Shown: positions 10,135 to 21,425, numbered from the stretch's first letter. The stretch: 64,000 nucleotides of DNA from Knufia peltigerae (GCA_030247855.1 JAPDRN010000099.1:1-64000); one strand, 5' to 3'. Notes: generated by a model from the sequence alone, not told the origin. Numbers and translations are program-made.

Positions 10135-12578
10135 TCATTCCCAATCAGCACCCCAGTCCTCATCGTTCACATCCGGTTCCTTCGGTTTAGGGACCTCCTT
10201 GATTACCTCCTTTTTCACAACAGCGGCGGCTGCTGGCCGTTTGGAGGTGGCGGCGACTCCTGCCGATACACTTCTTGGAGGCCCTGATGGTCGAACACCC
10301 AGAGTGCCACCGCTGGCTGTCGTCTTGTTCAGGCCTCTGGGCAATTGCTTTTGAGATTTAGCTTTCGACTGTGCAGCCAGCCATCCTGCGAAATCCGGTT
10401 CCCCTCCATCATCAAAAGCCGCTGCAGGGTCCAGGCTGGACGGCTTCGCTGCGCGATTAGAGGACGCATCGAAGAAGCTATCCCCCTCATCGTCCATAGT
10501 GCCCCAAGCATCCATAATATCTTCCTCAAACATGTCGGGTGGTTGCGACGTGGAGCTTCTAGCCGTGTGAGGCTGTAGGGGCTTGGGTGAAGAGATCGGT
10601 TTACCAGGCGCAACGTTTATACTTGGAGTGGCCCGGCCGGAGGCAGGTAGCGACTGTGTCTGTGTCAAGGCTGATCCATTTGTCGTGCCTGTGGGAGCCA
10701 TTTCTCCTCGCGCACCAGCTAGCTTGTTCGTGAATGAAGATATAGCCCATCCTGCCCAACCAGTATCATTTTGGTTTCCCATCCTCGCAGGGGCCGAGGG
10801 CGCTGCTGTGGCAGCAGCTCCTTCGGGCGGCAGGACGCTGTCTGGCATTGTAGAAGCAAATTTTCGTACCCGATGGAGGTAAATGTCGAGTGCCTTGTTC
10901 GCTTGATCCCGAACCAGTTTCTCCTTGTCCACAAGCATCGTACAGATGACCGGAAGGATCTTTGTAGCACAATCATCGTCGGTGAAAACATCGATTGTTG
11001 CATTCAGCGCCATCAGGGCAGCATTTCTCGCATGTACAAAAGGGTCTCTCAGAGCTCGTGTAAAGGCAGCAATGAGCACTTTGGACCTGGAACTTCCCCC
11101 AAGATTCCTCGCGATCTTGCCGAGACAGATTGTGGTGTTTGTACGGATACCAGGCTGTTCATCATTTGCAGTTTTGGCTAAAAATCGCAAGAGCTCCCCA
11201 TTGATGATGCGGTCAGACAATTTCGATATGACTGACAGAACGCCTTTGACTGTTTGCTCCCTGACAATAGGTGCAGTGTCGGTGAATCCAGTTGTTATGG
11301 CAGGCCAAATCTTGCCATTGATATCTTTCTGTGATATTCTGTCGATCATCAGAGGTAGGTTATCCAGTAGACACACCCTCATGGCACGATCGGGACTGTT
11401 GAAGAGGCGAATAATGACAGGCCCGAGTCTGGATTCGAACTCGTCATCCGACATTTTCAGTCCAATTTTCATGATTGCACCAAATACTCCTGGTCCTCCA
11501 CCACCGAATTCGACCGATTTCAGCAGCTCGGGCAGAATCTTCATCTTGAAAAAGTCTTCCGGGAAGTCATCTGTAAGCTCGTCAAGTTCGCTGCGACAGT
11601 CAGTCAAATTGAAAGGTCAAGGTACTGTCAATACTCACGCCAGGAATTGGTCCCTTTCTTCTTCGCTCTTCAACCCTAGGCTGTCAGCCCCTTCCGTGAT
11701 GTGGATGAGAGGGGTCTCGAAAAAGCCTCCAGTTTTCTTTCCCTGGTCGACGAAATGGCTTGCAACGAGCCTTAGCTTGGGATTTGCATTGACAAGCCTT
11801 CGATAACTTTGAACCATGTTGGCAGGAATGCTTCTGGGTTGGCCGAGTTGATCATTGCCCATGAAACTGCCATTGAAAGCTTCAAATACCAAGATACCCA
11901 AGCCATAGGCGTCCGGCGCTCCAAGAGGGTTCTTTTTGATGGTGGACCAGCCGCCGTTGGCCACTTCAGGAGGTGCATATCGATTAGAATCCGGTAGCAG
12001 ACTGCCATATGTATAGATGATGGCATCGTCCTCGTTCATGGAACTCAATAACTCAAAGCCGCCAAGTTTCCACTCTCCGCTTTCGCTGGTGTATACCGAA
12101 GAGACACGAACGGCGCCGTGAACGGATGAAGCGTCACTGTTGATAAACTTCAGGGTAGAAGAAATGCTGTACAGCCCCCATTTTATGGTCTCCTCGCTCA
12201 GACTCTTGCGCTTTATGTGCCAGCTCAGCGGTGTAACCTTTTCTGTGATTATGTAGATGTTCGTTTCATTCTCGACCACATCTATGACTCTTATGACCCC
12301 GGGGTGTCGCAGTGTTCGCAATTTCCGGGCTGCATTCTTCGCTAAGGGTAATCGTGCTTTGTCTTTGTTGATATCAAAGGTGAAAAGGGAGCAGGGAGTG
12401 TTGTCATCCTAGATGATATTTAGCAACTGTCCATCTTGCGTTGGGCCTTTGATACCTTCTTGACAGCGTTATGTACGCTCCATATCGATTCTCCCGCGTC
12501 AATTCTGTCTCCGATGGTGACTGGGAAGGAACTGGACTTTGCGATGGCAGAGGCGACTGCGGATTTGAGAAAGTCCAT
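10135..12578 (-). CDS. CEX1: SCY1-like pseudokinase with HEAT repeats, Cex1/SCYL1 type
   Basis: A 782-residue product from three exons: 12456-12578, 11639-12408 and 10135-11590, with introns at 12409-12455 (donor GTATCA) and 11591-11638 (donor GTGAGT). All joins keep frame. It starts MDFLKSAVASAIAK, the conserved SCY1-like N-terminus. The kinase-like domain (about 20-290) is degenerate: the HRD position reads VHGAVR and the DFG position LGGFEL, so no catalysis is expected. HEAT-type helices follow (about 300-560, e.g. FNSPDRAMRVCLLDNLP, IVREQTVKGVLSVISKL). The C-terminal tail is disordered and ends NDEDWGADWE, the acidic Trp motif typical of the family. Yeast Cex1 acts in tRNA export at the nuclear pore, and SCYL1 in COPI traffic. 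The gene is divergent from the dehydrogenase gene. Confidence 0.92.
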
Positions 12579-12872
12579 GAACGGCCATGCGCTGGTGATG
12601 AGCAAAGCGGATCGAGGACGGCAGTACGGAGTACAATCGGCAGTAATTAGCTGGTCAGGAGGATGGACTGCTGAATAGTTCAGTTTGTTCTACTCGAAGA
12701 CGTGGACTTCGGGCCATCTGCGTCCGTTTTCGATGGACACCGCGACCAAATTCCTCCCCGCGTCGCTCGCTCTCCACTGAACATCCCACCAAGTCGTCTG
12801 TACTACAAAGTCCGCAACGACGAACATATAAAGTCTCGGCTACTTACCTGTTCAAATCAAACATTTATAAAA
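12579..12872. promoter_or_regulatory. Short bidirectional promoter, CEX1 / SDR
   Basis: Only 294 bp separate the two divergent start codons. GTACGGAGTAC (12624-12634) lies about 50 bp upstream of the CEX1 ATG, so both genes are likely to share control elements. Confidence 0.55.
12624..12634. promoter_or_regulatory. GTACGGAGTAC motif copy
   Basis: Sits 46 bp upstream of the CEX1 ATG and about 240 bp from the SDR ATG, the most promoter-proximal copy. Confidence 0.6.
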
Positions 12873-13889
12873 ATGGCCACTCGAACTCCTACCAGGCGAA
12901 CGTTCTCGTCTACAAATATGCCAAAAGATGTGGTCTACAGACCACACGAGGGCAAGTTTGGTATTGTCACAGGAGGATCGAGAGGTGACTGCGCCCGATG
13001 CTGAAGAACGAGAATCGATTCCTGACGTTATATAGGTATTGGAGCCGCTGTAGCTCGCAACTTGGCCGCAAAAGGTTGCTCGCTGCTACTTGTCTACACC
13101 TCCGACTCATCCACCGAACCTACCAAAGCCCTATGTGAGGAGCTCAGCAACGAGTATGGTATCATCTGCACTTCGGTCCAGGCAGACCTGTCAGAACCTA
13201 GCCGAGCAGCTCCTCATATTGTATCAACGGCCAAAAACCATTTCTCTCATCCTCGTAGTGGAGCTTTCCAGATCGACATTGTTATCAACAACGCAGGAAT
13301 CGCCGGGAATAAGCTGTTGAACGACCCCGAACTGGGGCCGATCGAAGAGACCCAATTCCACAAGCAGTACAATGTGAACGTCCTTGCTCCTTTGCTGCTC
13401 GTCCAGGCCTGTCAGCCATATCTGCCCAAGGATCGCACGGGTCGCATTGTGAACGTCTCGAGCGTGTCGGCGCCTCTTGGATGCGAGTCACAATCGATAT
13501 ACGCAGGAACAAAGGCGGCGCTTGAAGCAATGACAAGAGTATGGGCTCGCGAGTTGGCTGAGAACTGTACTGTCAACGCCATCAACCCGGGTCCGGTCTG
13601 GGGAGACATGTATAGTCAAGCAGGGGAGAAATTCTGGAAGATCAATCAGCAATATGTGGACCAAGCTCCTTTGATGAACTACAAGGGTGGCGATGCTGCC
13701 GTTCAGAGCCGAGCAGGTGGAAATCCCGAGGAGTATGACAATATTGTTATGAAGGGAATGGGTGGGAAGAGACCTGGATTCACCGACGAAATCGCAGGCG
13801 TGATTGGCATGCTTTGTTCCCAGGAAAGTGGTTGGACAACTGGTAGTGTTATTTGTGCAAACGGTGGCATGAAGATGTCGATAGCATAG
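12873..13889 (+). CDS. Short-chain dehydrogenase/reductase (3-oxoacyl-ACP reductase-like)
   Basis: A 321-residue SDR from two exons, 12873-12984 and 13036-13889, with a 51-bp intron (donor GTGACT, acceptor TATATAG) that splits a Gly codon inside the cofactor motif. The joined sequence gives TGGSRGIG (about 33-40) for NAD(P)H binding, NNAG at about 122-125, and the catalytic Ser (NVSS, about 179-180), Tyr193 and Lys197 (YAGTK). INPGPV follows as in classical SDRs. The N-terminus (MATRTPTRRTFSST) is basic and hydroxylated and could be a weak mitochondrial presequence; an internal Met (MPKDVV) is an alternative start. A C-terminal insert (about 230-270, GDAAVQSRAGGNPEEYDN) makes it longer than bacterial FabG. 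The substrate is unknown. Confidence 0.88.
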
Positions 13890-14125
13890 ACCTCTGTCCC
13901 AGGAAGACTTTGCTGGAAAATATAGTACCAGACAATATATTGAATCTAGAAGTGCACACGCAGAATACGAATTTAATATCAACATCGGGGTGAGTTGGCG
14001 GTCACTAAGCCGCAGTTTTGCCGAGCAGTATCTTCGATCAAACTTCTTCCTCATGCCCATCTACCATCTTACCACGACGAAACAACAGTATATTCTGCGC
14101 CTCAAGTGGAAAGAAGACCGACAAG

Positions 14126-14830
14126 ATGGTCGACATCGTCCCAGTCTCCTCATATCCTTCACACATCTCACTGCTTCCGTCAATACAGCAATGCAACCTA
14201 AGCAACCTTCCAGAGAACTACTTCCTTAAATACTACCTCTACCACGCCTTGACATGGCCTCAACTCTCCTTCGTCGCCGTCGTTCGCGGGCCGGGCGGTA
14301 AACCATCGGCATATCCAAAAGTTGTGGGCTATGTGTTAGCAAAGATGGAGGAAGACCCGCCCGACGGCGTTCAGCATGGCCATATTACGAGTTTGTCGGT
14401 GATGCGGACACATAGACGGCTCGGCATCGCAGAAAGATTGATGAGAATGAGTCAAAGAGCCATGGCAGAGGTTTTCAACGCCAACTATGTCAGTCTGCAT
14501 GTGAGAATGTCGAATTCGGCCGCTCTACATTTGTACAGAGATACACTGGGTTTCCAAGTGGACAAGATCGAGAGCAAATACTACGCCGACGGAGAGGATG
14601 CATATGCAATGAGGATGGATCTGCGGAGTATGCAGATCAAGGACGTCCCTGAAGAGGATGAAGATGAGGGCGACGGCGTCGGCTCCTTAGGGAAGAAAGG
14701 CGAGGATGGAGAGGCTGTGAACGGTGAGGGGGGGAAGAAGGAGAAAATGGTCAAGGTCAAGATTGGTCGTCAACTAGGTGTGGGTGATCTAGTCGAGAAG
14801 AATGAAGGCTCGACGAGCGCACAATACTGA
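14126..14830 (+). CDS. ARD1: N-terminal acetyltransferase A catalytic subunit, Naa10/Ard1
   Basis: A 234-residue GNAT protein. NatA acetylates N-termini exposed after Met removal, working with the Naa15/Nat1 auxiliary subunit on ribosomes. The catalytic domain (about 15-165) has the hallmark Naa10 blocks: CNLSNLPENYFLKYY, WPQLSFVAV, GYVLAKMEED, HGHITSLSV, the acetyl-CoA loop RRLGIA (about 97-102), YVSLHVRMSNSAALHLY and KYYADGEDAYAM. After residue 170 the tail is acidic then Lys-rich, as in fungal orthologues. The first 12 residues (MVDIVPVSSYPS) differ from the usual short start, and an upstream in-frame ATG at 14018 would add 36 Ser-rich residues. I prefer 14126 because the ordered domain begins just after it. 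The gene is convergent with the next one. Confidence 0.93.
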   Translation: MVDIVPVSSYPSHISLLPSIQQCNLSNLPENYFLKYYLYHALTWPQLSFVAVVRGPGGKPSAYPKVVGYVLAKMEEDPPDGVQHGHITSLSVMRTHRRLGIAERLMRMSQRAMAEVFNANYVSLHVRMSNSAALHLYRDTLGFQVDKIESKYYADGEDAYAMRMDLRSMQIKDVPEEDEDEGDGVGSLGKKGEDGEAVNGEGGKKEKMVKVKIGRQLGVGDLVEKNEGSTSAQY

Positions 14831-15061
14831 AGCGTTGGCGCAGTGGGAGGTGGTCAGTGATTCGTATGGCCTCGAAGAGCATACCCTGTCATGAGCGAGC
14901 ATTGCTTTGTTATACAAAAGTGGCATTACCAGTGCAGGACGAGAACAGACGAGCTACCAGATGTACGTCTATGTCTGCCATGACAAAAAGACTCGCAAAA
15001 GAAAAAATCAAACCATTCTCAGAAGACTCAATAGGGTATACCTGATACTCCCACAATTGGT

Positions 15062-15769
15062 CTACCTTCTCGTTGCACTCTGATAACTTGGCAACTCTTC
15101 ATCCCATTGCTCAGCTCTCCTGCTATCCCTGCCATCGTCCCTGCTTCTCCCACGCTTTTGATCCCGTGGGTGTTCACGAGCCTCCCCTTCAGATTCATCC
15201 TCACTATGCCCTCTCGCAGCATCCATGCTTTGGCGCCTGAATGGGCTTTGCCGTTCCCTATTTCGTTCCTCGTCACGCATTGCACTCCTTGACCGATTTT
15301 GTCCCTGATTCTGGTATTGCATATTGCCAGGGTCCAATCCCCGCTCACGAGAGTCATGCCGCATATCTTCCTCCATCCGTCTCTGCGCTGCCATCTGACG
15401 TTCTTCATGCTTTCGATCGGCTCGGTCACTATACATGCCCATGGCGCCGCCAACAAGGGTGCCCAAAAGGCCCTGTCGCCTGCCACCATACATTCCGGGA
15501 CCACCGAAGCCCCTACCGAAGCCTCCACCAAGACCTCCACCAAAGCTGTTGCACCGACACCGACGATGACCACACATGTTGCATACCACGCCTCTCATAC
15601 CTCTCATGCCCATGGTGGGACCATAACCTGGCCCATAACCAGGCCCGTATCCAGGATTGTAACCCCGGCCGTTGTTGCCATCGACGTATACGTTGACTTG
15701 TGGATTCATAGGTTGGTCATAGCCTCCTTGAGGAGGACCATCGTAGTAATTGTTGTTATTGCGGTTCAT
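15062..15769 (-). CDS. Gly/Tyr/Asn-rich then Arg/Glu-rich orphan protein
   Basis: A 235-residue single-exon frame beginning MNRNNNNYYDGPPQGG. Residues 35-52 contain a GYGPGYGP-type tandem repeat. A short Cys cluster follows (VVCNMCGHRRCRC, about 61-73) that could bind metal. A Gly/Phe-rich segment (about 75-105) leads into a helical-looking hydrophobic patch (GLLGTLVGGAMGMYSD). The rest is strongly charged (ERQMAAQRRMEEDM, RSRDDGRDSRR) and ends EELPSYQSATRR; the LPSY tail resembles PY-type signals that bind WW-domain ligases in fungal proteins. No enzyme domain is visible. An adaptor or stress-related disordered protein is possible but unproved. Confidence 0.65.
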   Translation of the reverse strand: MNRNNNNYYDGPPQGGYDQPMNPQVNVYVDGNNGRGYNPGYGPGYGPGYGPTMGMRGMRGVVCNMCGHRRCRCNSFGGGLGGGFGRGFGGPGMYGGRRQGLLGTLVGGAMGMYSDRADRKHEERQMAAQRRMEEDMRHDSRERGLDPGNMQYQNQGQNRSRSAMRDEERNRERQSPFRRQSMDAARGHSEDESEGEAREHPRDQKRGRSRDDGRDSRRAEQWDEELPSYQSATRR

Positions 15770-16926
15770 GGTGGGACAAAGGTGAGACGGTTAGGGTCAA
15801 GGAAGAAAGACGGGCAGCGATAAGGCCTTGATTTTGCAGGGTTCGTACCCTGAAATCTGTCTACAGGTGATGGAAGTACAGCATGTGCGGGGAGAAAGAG
15901 GTACTTTTCCTTTCAAAGGGACCGAACAGTATCTATATACCCTGTATTACTGTTTACCCCTCGCAGTTGTCGAACGCGTAATGTAGAAGGATCGACCTTT
16001 GAACCATGTTCTGATACATCGTTCATTAGCCTCAGGCAGCATGGATAGTGGTCAACGGTCAGCCGCAGGTGCAGGATGGCCCGTTATGCGATGGCGATTG
16101 GCGGTGGTTGAGCCTGAACCAGCGATAGTCTCCGCACTGTGTAGACATTTTGAATACCAGTCGAAACTATGCCTAGAAGGGCCAACTCCGCGAAGATGAA
16201 TACGTGAATTGTTAAATACGAGGGACTTTTGACACTCCAAAGATAACTCTGTGATGCTCTCGTAACCGGTATCAAAGGTCTTGTTGATCATCACTTTGAG
16301 GAGTCTAGGATTTAGCGGTGATATGTCGACTGAGTAGTGATGGCAAAATGTAACACTCGTCGCAAGTGAGGGCAAAGCGATGAGGGAGAATAAGATGTTC
16401 ATTCTCCCTGGCGTCTCTTTGATAAATCTTCCCATCTATTCCGTATCTACTCCCCCGTGCAACAGAATTTCATCAAATGCCATGCTCGTAATCAGACTTT
16501 TGGTATGCAAGTAATAGCTGGCCTGGAGATCAAGTCCGTCACTTATATAACTTCAGCCCTGAGCTTGCAGACCACGATCACTCTATTCGTCAAATGGCCC
16601 ATTGCTGCCTGGGACAATGCGACCTCATGTGGACCGTCGATATCCGTCGTTGTCAGCAATGGTGGTAAGTGGCGTCAAAAAAGTACGCTCCGACCAATCG
16701 CAGTCGGTTATGCAGGCCCCGCATTTTTGGTAATATGCACATGAAGACATGGCTTATTGCTCTTGAATTGACCATTCGAGTCATGGCTTTGCAGACGCTC
16801 CAGGCACCGAAAGGGCCCAATATTGACTTGTCGCAGAAATATATACACTCGCGACCAATCCCCCTTGCGGAAACCCAAGGTCGACGTTTCGAATTCTCTC
16901 TGGAAAATACAAACTTGCCGCCCGCA
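15770..16926. other. Intergenic region with one doubtful ORF
   Basis: 1.16 kb between divergent genes. It holds the doubtful secreted ORF listed separately, a TATA-like stretch near 15930 (tatctatatacc) and the leader of the Zn2Cys6 gene. The leader's frame is open upstream of the ATG at 16927 but shows no protein-like bias. Confidence 0.5.
16052..16402 (-). CDS. Doubtful small secreted protein ORF
   Basis: A 116-codon frame beginning MNILFSLIALPSLATSV, a plausible signal peptide, followed by FCHHYSVDISPLN and a Ser/His/Arg-rich remainder with four Cys. No family is recognised, and the C-terminal third (TTANRHRITGHPAPAADR) looks like chance translation. It lies inside the divergent promoter between the Gly-rich orphan and the Zn2Cys6 gene. 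It could be an orphan secreted peptide gene or noise. Confidence 0.22.
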   Translation of the reverse strand: MNILFSLIALPSLATSVTFCHHYSVDISPLNPRLLKVMINKTFDTGYESITELSLECQKSLVFNNSRIHLRGVGPSRHSFDWYSKCLHSAETIAGSGSTTANRHRITGHPAPAADR

Positions 16927-18849
16927 ATGGCTACCACCACGTTAGTCGAGGAAGTACCCGAAAGTGACAAGCCGAAACGAACACGCAAAACCCACAACAA
17001 GGTCCGGACAGGATGCTTAACATGCAAGTACGTTTGCGCAAGTACAGCTTCTCTTGATTGCATGAAGTGGGAGTTAACATTATGATCCTACAGGATCCGC
17101 CGGAAGAAGTGCGACGAGGAAAAGCCCTTTTGCCGTAGATGTACCTCAACAGGTCGTAAATGCGACGGTTATGCCCAAGAGCCATCTCCGCCCACCTCCC
17201 ACGAAGACTCTCCCACGAGTATATGCGAACCGGGTCCGAAGCGCCAGAGGACGAGCACGAATACTAAAGTAGCCATTCCATCTCTGTCCAAACCCAGGAA
17301 ACAACTGGTTGTAGTGGACGAAGGACTGTCTCTATTATATCGGCCTCCTTCGAACGTCTTGTTCGAAAAGGACAATGACTTCTACTGTTTTGATTTTTTC
17401 CGATCGAGAACAGGCCCCGAATTCGCCGCTTATTTCGACAGCTCGATATGGCGAACATATGTCACCAAAGCCGCCCTCCAACATCCGACCGTCCTAGCAG
17501 CTGCCGCAGCGGTCGGTGCTGTCCATCGTAGGTTCGAATTAGGAATTTCCAAAGAAGCCTTCGAGTACTGCGACTTATCGGACAAACTATACCAAAAGGC
17601 ACTACGGATGTTGTCCAACGACATGGCCTCCGAGGTGCCGAATGCGGCCGAGATCAACATGGTGGCAATGAAACTATTCAGCCTCTTCGAGACGTTCCAA
17701 GGGAACTACGACGCGGCGCAGCTACACATGACCAATGGCCTCAAGGGACTTTTGAGACGGAACATGCGCACGACGTACAAAGACACGCAGTACCGCACGG
17801 TCGACCTGAACTACGAGAGCCTGCGGCGACTCTTTCTCAAACTCGAACTAGAGTCCGTCCGGCTGTTCGGCGGCCTCGCGACGATCCTCAGCGAACCTGA
17901 AGACGCCATACCCGCGCCATCCCTCAACCCGTTTGACGCGGAATCAGTCTCGTACCTGCCGGACCCGAACCCCTATACGATCCCCCGGGCGTTCACCTCC
18001 CTCTCCCAGGCGCGCGACGTGCTCTTCACCGAGACGAAATGGATCTGGCACACCTGGATGCTCCTCGAACAGGGGGACCTGATCGGGTCCGGATTCTCCC
18101 GCCACCACGCGCACATCTCGCGCCTGCTCCAATGGTCCATGGCGTACGCGGAATTCTCCAAGACGGAACGCGACCGCCGGGAATCCAGCTCCCAGGAGAA
18201 GCACTGCGGCCACCTCCTGAAGGCGTACCGCGAGGCGTCGTACCTTTTGCTCCTCACCCAGATGGCCTTCCACTCCCCCGAGACCGGCGAGGTGATTGTG
18301 CCGCTCTGCGACCCTCCCGAGACGTGCGACTGCCACAAGTCCTGCCGGACGTACGCCGAACGCAAGGAGGCGCTCAGCGCGCACTTTGCCCGCATCCTCG
18401 TCCTGTGCGAGAGCATCTTCAACCGCTCCTCCTTCTTCGCCTACGAGGAGCACAGCATCAGCGTCGACTCGGGCATCGGCCCGCCGCTCTACCTCGGCAG
18501 CACGCGCTGCCGCTCGACAAAAGTCCGCCACCAGGTCACGAGCCTGCTGGAGGAGAGCGAGATCCAGCGCCGCGTCTGGGACACCCTGGGCGTCTACACC
18601 ATCGCCGAGAAGATGAGCAGCATCGAGGAACACGCTGTCGTCGGCTGCGGCGCCGTCGCCGCCGAACTCGAGCCCAAGTGGGTCGACATGACCTTCTTTC
18701 TGGACGAGAGGCGCGCCTTGCTGAGGTATTGCACCCCCGACAGAGAAGGGCAGGGCGGGAAGTTCAGAGGCACCGGCTTGGTCACGGATCGGTTCACGGG
18801 GAGCGGGAGTGGAGCCTTGGTCTGGACTCAGGAGTGGATTTCTTTTTGA
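16927..18849 (+). CDS. Zn2Cys6 binuclear cluster transcription factor
   Basis: A 618-residue fungal regulator from exons 16927-17027 and 17094-18849. The 66-bp intron (donor GTACGT, acceptor CTACAG) splits the Lys codon within the zinc cluster, a common position. The DNA-binding domain is at 30-57 with spacing C-x2-C-x6-C-x6-C-x2-C-x6-C (RTGCLTCKIRRKKCDEEKPF onward), preceded by a basic N-terminus. A basic linker (PKRQRTSTNTKV) precedes a long alpha-helical regulatory region (about 120-610) of the fungal-specific type (e.g. TVLAAAAAVGAVHRRFE, LQWSMAYAEFSKTERDR). The target pathway cannot be read from the neighbours. GC at codon third positions rises abruptly from about 17850. Translation upstream of MATTTLVEEV is open but unlike protein. 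Confidence 0.92.
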
Positions 18850-19312
18850 GCTACTTACCTGTGTAATTATCGGCAAATATATGGAACAGCAATGAACAGG
18901 AAAAGGGGGACCGGAACAGGAACAGGAACAGGAACAGGAACATGAAGAGGGACGAGGGTTCACTGTATGTATCAAATAGCATTGACGAGCTAGAATTGAG
19001 AAAAGAAAAACTTCATACCCCAAAGATCTGGTATCGATCATTGTTGGCTTTGTACGTGGTCGGTACCCCGGGTCATTACAATAGTATGTGCTTATCGGTG
19101 TATACACCGTGAACTCCTCCTGGTCCCGCTTGCTATGACGCCAATCGCCCGACAAGTAGAAGAGAAAGAACTCGAATCTATCAACCGCGGAGCGTATGGT
19201 CAATGGACAGCTGCGATTTGGCCGAGAATGCTCTCATCTCAGCATTCAACTGGGGTAGAAGCCCGAATTGAGACAACGCGCACGCAGAACGGCACCACCC
19301 TGCACCGCCATT
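18850..19312. other. Intergenic region, convergent 3' flanks
   Basis: 463 bp between the stops of the Zn2Cys6 and SUR7 genes. It contains the GGAACA tandem repeat. Long minus-strand frames entering from 17944 are shadows of the regulator gene. Confidence 0.6.
18913..18942. repeat. Hexanucleotide microsatellite (GGAACA)x5
   Basis: Five perfect tandem GGAACA units, just downstream of the Zn2Cys6 stop codon. Confidence 0.95.
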
Positions 19313-20272
19313 CTATCTCGCTCTCCTCCTGAACCCGAATTTACCTGGTTCCCGGCCGGAGCCTTGGCCGTCCTTTTCTCTCACGGTCGTCCCCGCGGCG
19401 TTCGCGCGGCTCCTCCTCTCGGCCTTGCGTCGGCCCGTACAGCAGCACACGCCACAGCACGTCCCGATCTGCATCAGGAACCCCATCAGGTTGAACCCCG
19501 TGGCCACCCACATGAAGGCCAGCATCGGCTTGCCCAGGTAGGCGCGGATGTTGAGTTCCTCGGCGCCCGAGAACTTGTCCTGGAAGATGACAAACATGAC
19601 GGTGGCGATCACCGACGCCGCGGCCGTGAACAACAACGCGGCAAAGGTCAGGACGGTGATGGGCAACTGGCGGAAGAAGATCCTCCGCGCCTTGTGCTGC
19701 CACCTCGGCCTCTTGCTGAAGCCCAGGGGGGCGAGAAACACGCACAAGAAGCTGAGGATGGTGCCGATCAGGAAGCACACAAACATCCACCGGCTGGCCA
19801 GCTTGACCAGGTTCAGGACGTCGACGACCTCGGTGGGCAAGGTGATGCTCGCGCCGGCCAAGAGTTCGTTCAGGATGATGTCGACCGGGTTGAACCAGTA
19901 GAGCGTCTTGGTCGGGCTGCAGTAGGTGATGCCTTGGTCGTCGTAGCCCTCGCAGAAATTCCACAGTCCCACCTGGTAGAAATCGTGGAGGCCGATGGTC
20001 TGGGCGATGCTGTTGATGAAGGCGGCGTTCGGGAACGACGACGGGATGATGTCCGCGAGGCTGATCCGGAGAAAGTACGTCGAGCGGATGACGGCCTTGT
20101 CGTTGATGTTGCCGATCTCGACGAGGATGAGGAAAATCGTCGACAGGAGGTAGGCGAGGCCGGTGTAGATGCGGAGGCCCGTCGGTCGGGGTTTCTGATA
20201 GTTTGAAAGAGGATCATTTTTGGGTTCGCTCGAGGGTGACGTCGTCTGCTTGGACCGTGAGAAGAGGCCCAT
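19313..20272 (-). CDS. SUR7/PalI family four-pass membrane protein
   Basis: A 319-residue single-exon membrane protein. A short polar N-terminus (MGLFSRSKQTTSPS) precedes TM1 at about 35-52 (YTGLAYLLSTIFLILVEI). An extracellular loop carries the family signature GLWNFCEGYDDQGITYC, a Trp followed by two Cys expected to form a disulphide. TM2 (about 160-182), TM3 (about 206-232) and TM4 (about 247-270) follow, then a Cys-rich juxtamembrane motif (CCGVCCCTGRR, possibly palmitoylated) and a basic tail. SUR7-type proteins mark eisosome/MCC domains, while PalI-type proteins sense ambient pH. The four-TM plan with WxxC loop is shared, so the exact subfamily is left open. Another eisosome gene (Eis1) lies 3.5 kb away. 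Confidence 0.88.
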   Translation of the reverse strand: MGLFSRSKQTTSPSSEPKNDPLSNYQKPRPTGLRIYTGLAYLLSTIFLILVEIGNINDKAVIRSTYFLRISLADIIPSSFPNAAFINSIAQTIGLHDFYQVGLWNFCEGYDDQGITYCSPTKTLYWFNPVDIILNELLAGASITLPTEVVDVLNLVKLASRWMFVCFLIGTILSFLCVFLAPLGFSKRPRWQHKARRIFFRQLPITVLTFAALLFTAAASVIATVMFVIFQDKFSGAEELNIRAYLGKPMLAFMWVATGFNLMGFLMQIGTCCGVCCCTGRRKAERRSRANAAGTTVREKDGQGSGREPGKFGFRRRAR

Positions 20273-21208
20273 TGTGACGGGATGGCGCCTGAAGGGGAAA
20301 GAGAAGACACCCCGGATGGCGGAAGGATGTTGGTGTGTGATGTATTATTCCAGGGAGATGGTGAAGAAGAGGCGTTTGAAACAAATGCTCGTAGGGAAAA
20401 AAATTAAAGACTCCCTCGAGGGACTCGTCAAGGTCGGATTAAGGTGCTTCGAGGACGTTTTTGGTGCGTCATGGTCCTTGGGTCAAGTACGACATGTGCA
20501 AAAAAGTTGACTAAGGACGGAAAGGAGGTGAATTGTGTGGTGTCCACATATAGAGGGGAGGGAAGATCTGTTGAGCGCAGGTTCCGTATCTCATCAGTTT
20601 GGGCTTCAGCCTTGGGATTATTGTTCTTGTCATTGTTTGTCGCTCTGTTGCTCGTTGTTGGGTCATTGATGTGGCTGAGGGAGAGTGGATTCGAAATGAC
20701 ATATTTCACGCGCTCAATTGAACATCTCATGCCTGATCAGGACTAGACTAGGTGGATATGCCGACGTCCCGGAACCTTGATATCTTTTCAAGCGAGGATG
20801 TTGATCACGTGACTGGTATAATTTTTGCTTGTCAGACGGAGGAAATTATTTGATCTTTCGACTAGACGAATCTTCATTTTGTGGTCCAGAAGGCAGCGAG
20901 ATCAGTGTTTTGCAGGCTGAAATGGACTGTGGAGAGTAAATAATGAATCCCAACTTCCACAAAAGTTTAGCAGATCTAGACCTAGATCAATCTCAAGATA
21001 CTCTGCAAAAGGCGTCTGTGCCTGAAAATTGTCAAAGTCTCTTGTCACAGTATCCAAGACAACACACGTCATTGCGCTCTTGTGGCAATTTAGTACTCCA
21101 TACTGTACGAGTAGGAACTCCATGTATTACTTGTACCTAGATTGGTGCGCAAAAGGAGACGACAAGGTTGAAAAGGGTGGTCAGTTTGTCACTAGTGACC
21201 TGACTAAA

Positions 21209-21218
21209 TACTCCGTAC
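21209..21218. promoter_or_regulatory. TACTCCGTAC motif copy
   Basis: About 320 bp upstream of the PLC-like gene, with imperfect copies 115 bp to the left and 180 bp to the right. Confidence 0.6.
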
Positions 21219-21425
21219 TCGTACTTCCGTATATCTCACTTGTCTCTGCCTTACCTGCCTACACAAGTAGGTACAATACCTACTTGGTATCCACCAAAAG
21301 GCTCGTACCCAACTGACGCCGCGCATCATATCCCCGTCACCATCAAGTTTTTCGTCAGATCCATTCTACCCCGTTATCGTCACTCTACAGTACTTCGTAT
21401 GAGTTCGAGAGAGTCTTCGCACCTC

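Noticed and set aside
14833..14900. tRNA-like A-box (TTGGCGCAGTGGGAGG)
   Set aside because: No matching B-box GGTTCGANTCC or acceptor stem follows.
17944..19203. 419-codon minus-strand ORF opposite the Zn2Cys6 gene
   Set aside because: It is Asp/Val/Ala/Gly/Arg-rich, typical of the antisense of a GC3-rich exon, has no domain, and the sense strand is an intact regulator.
19268..20206. 312-codon plus-strand ORF
   Set aside because: Antisense of the SUR7-like gene, with Asp/Gln/Arg-rich noise composition.
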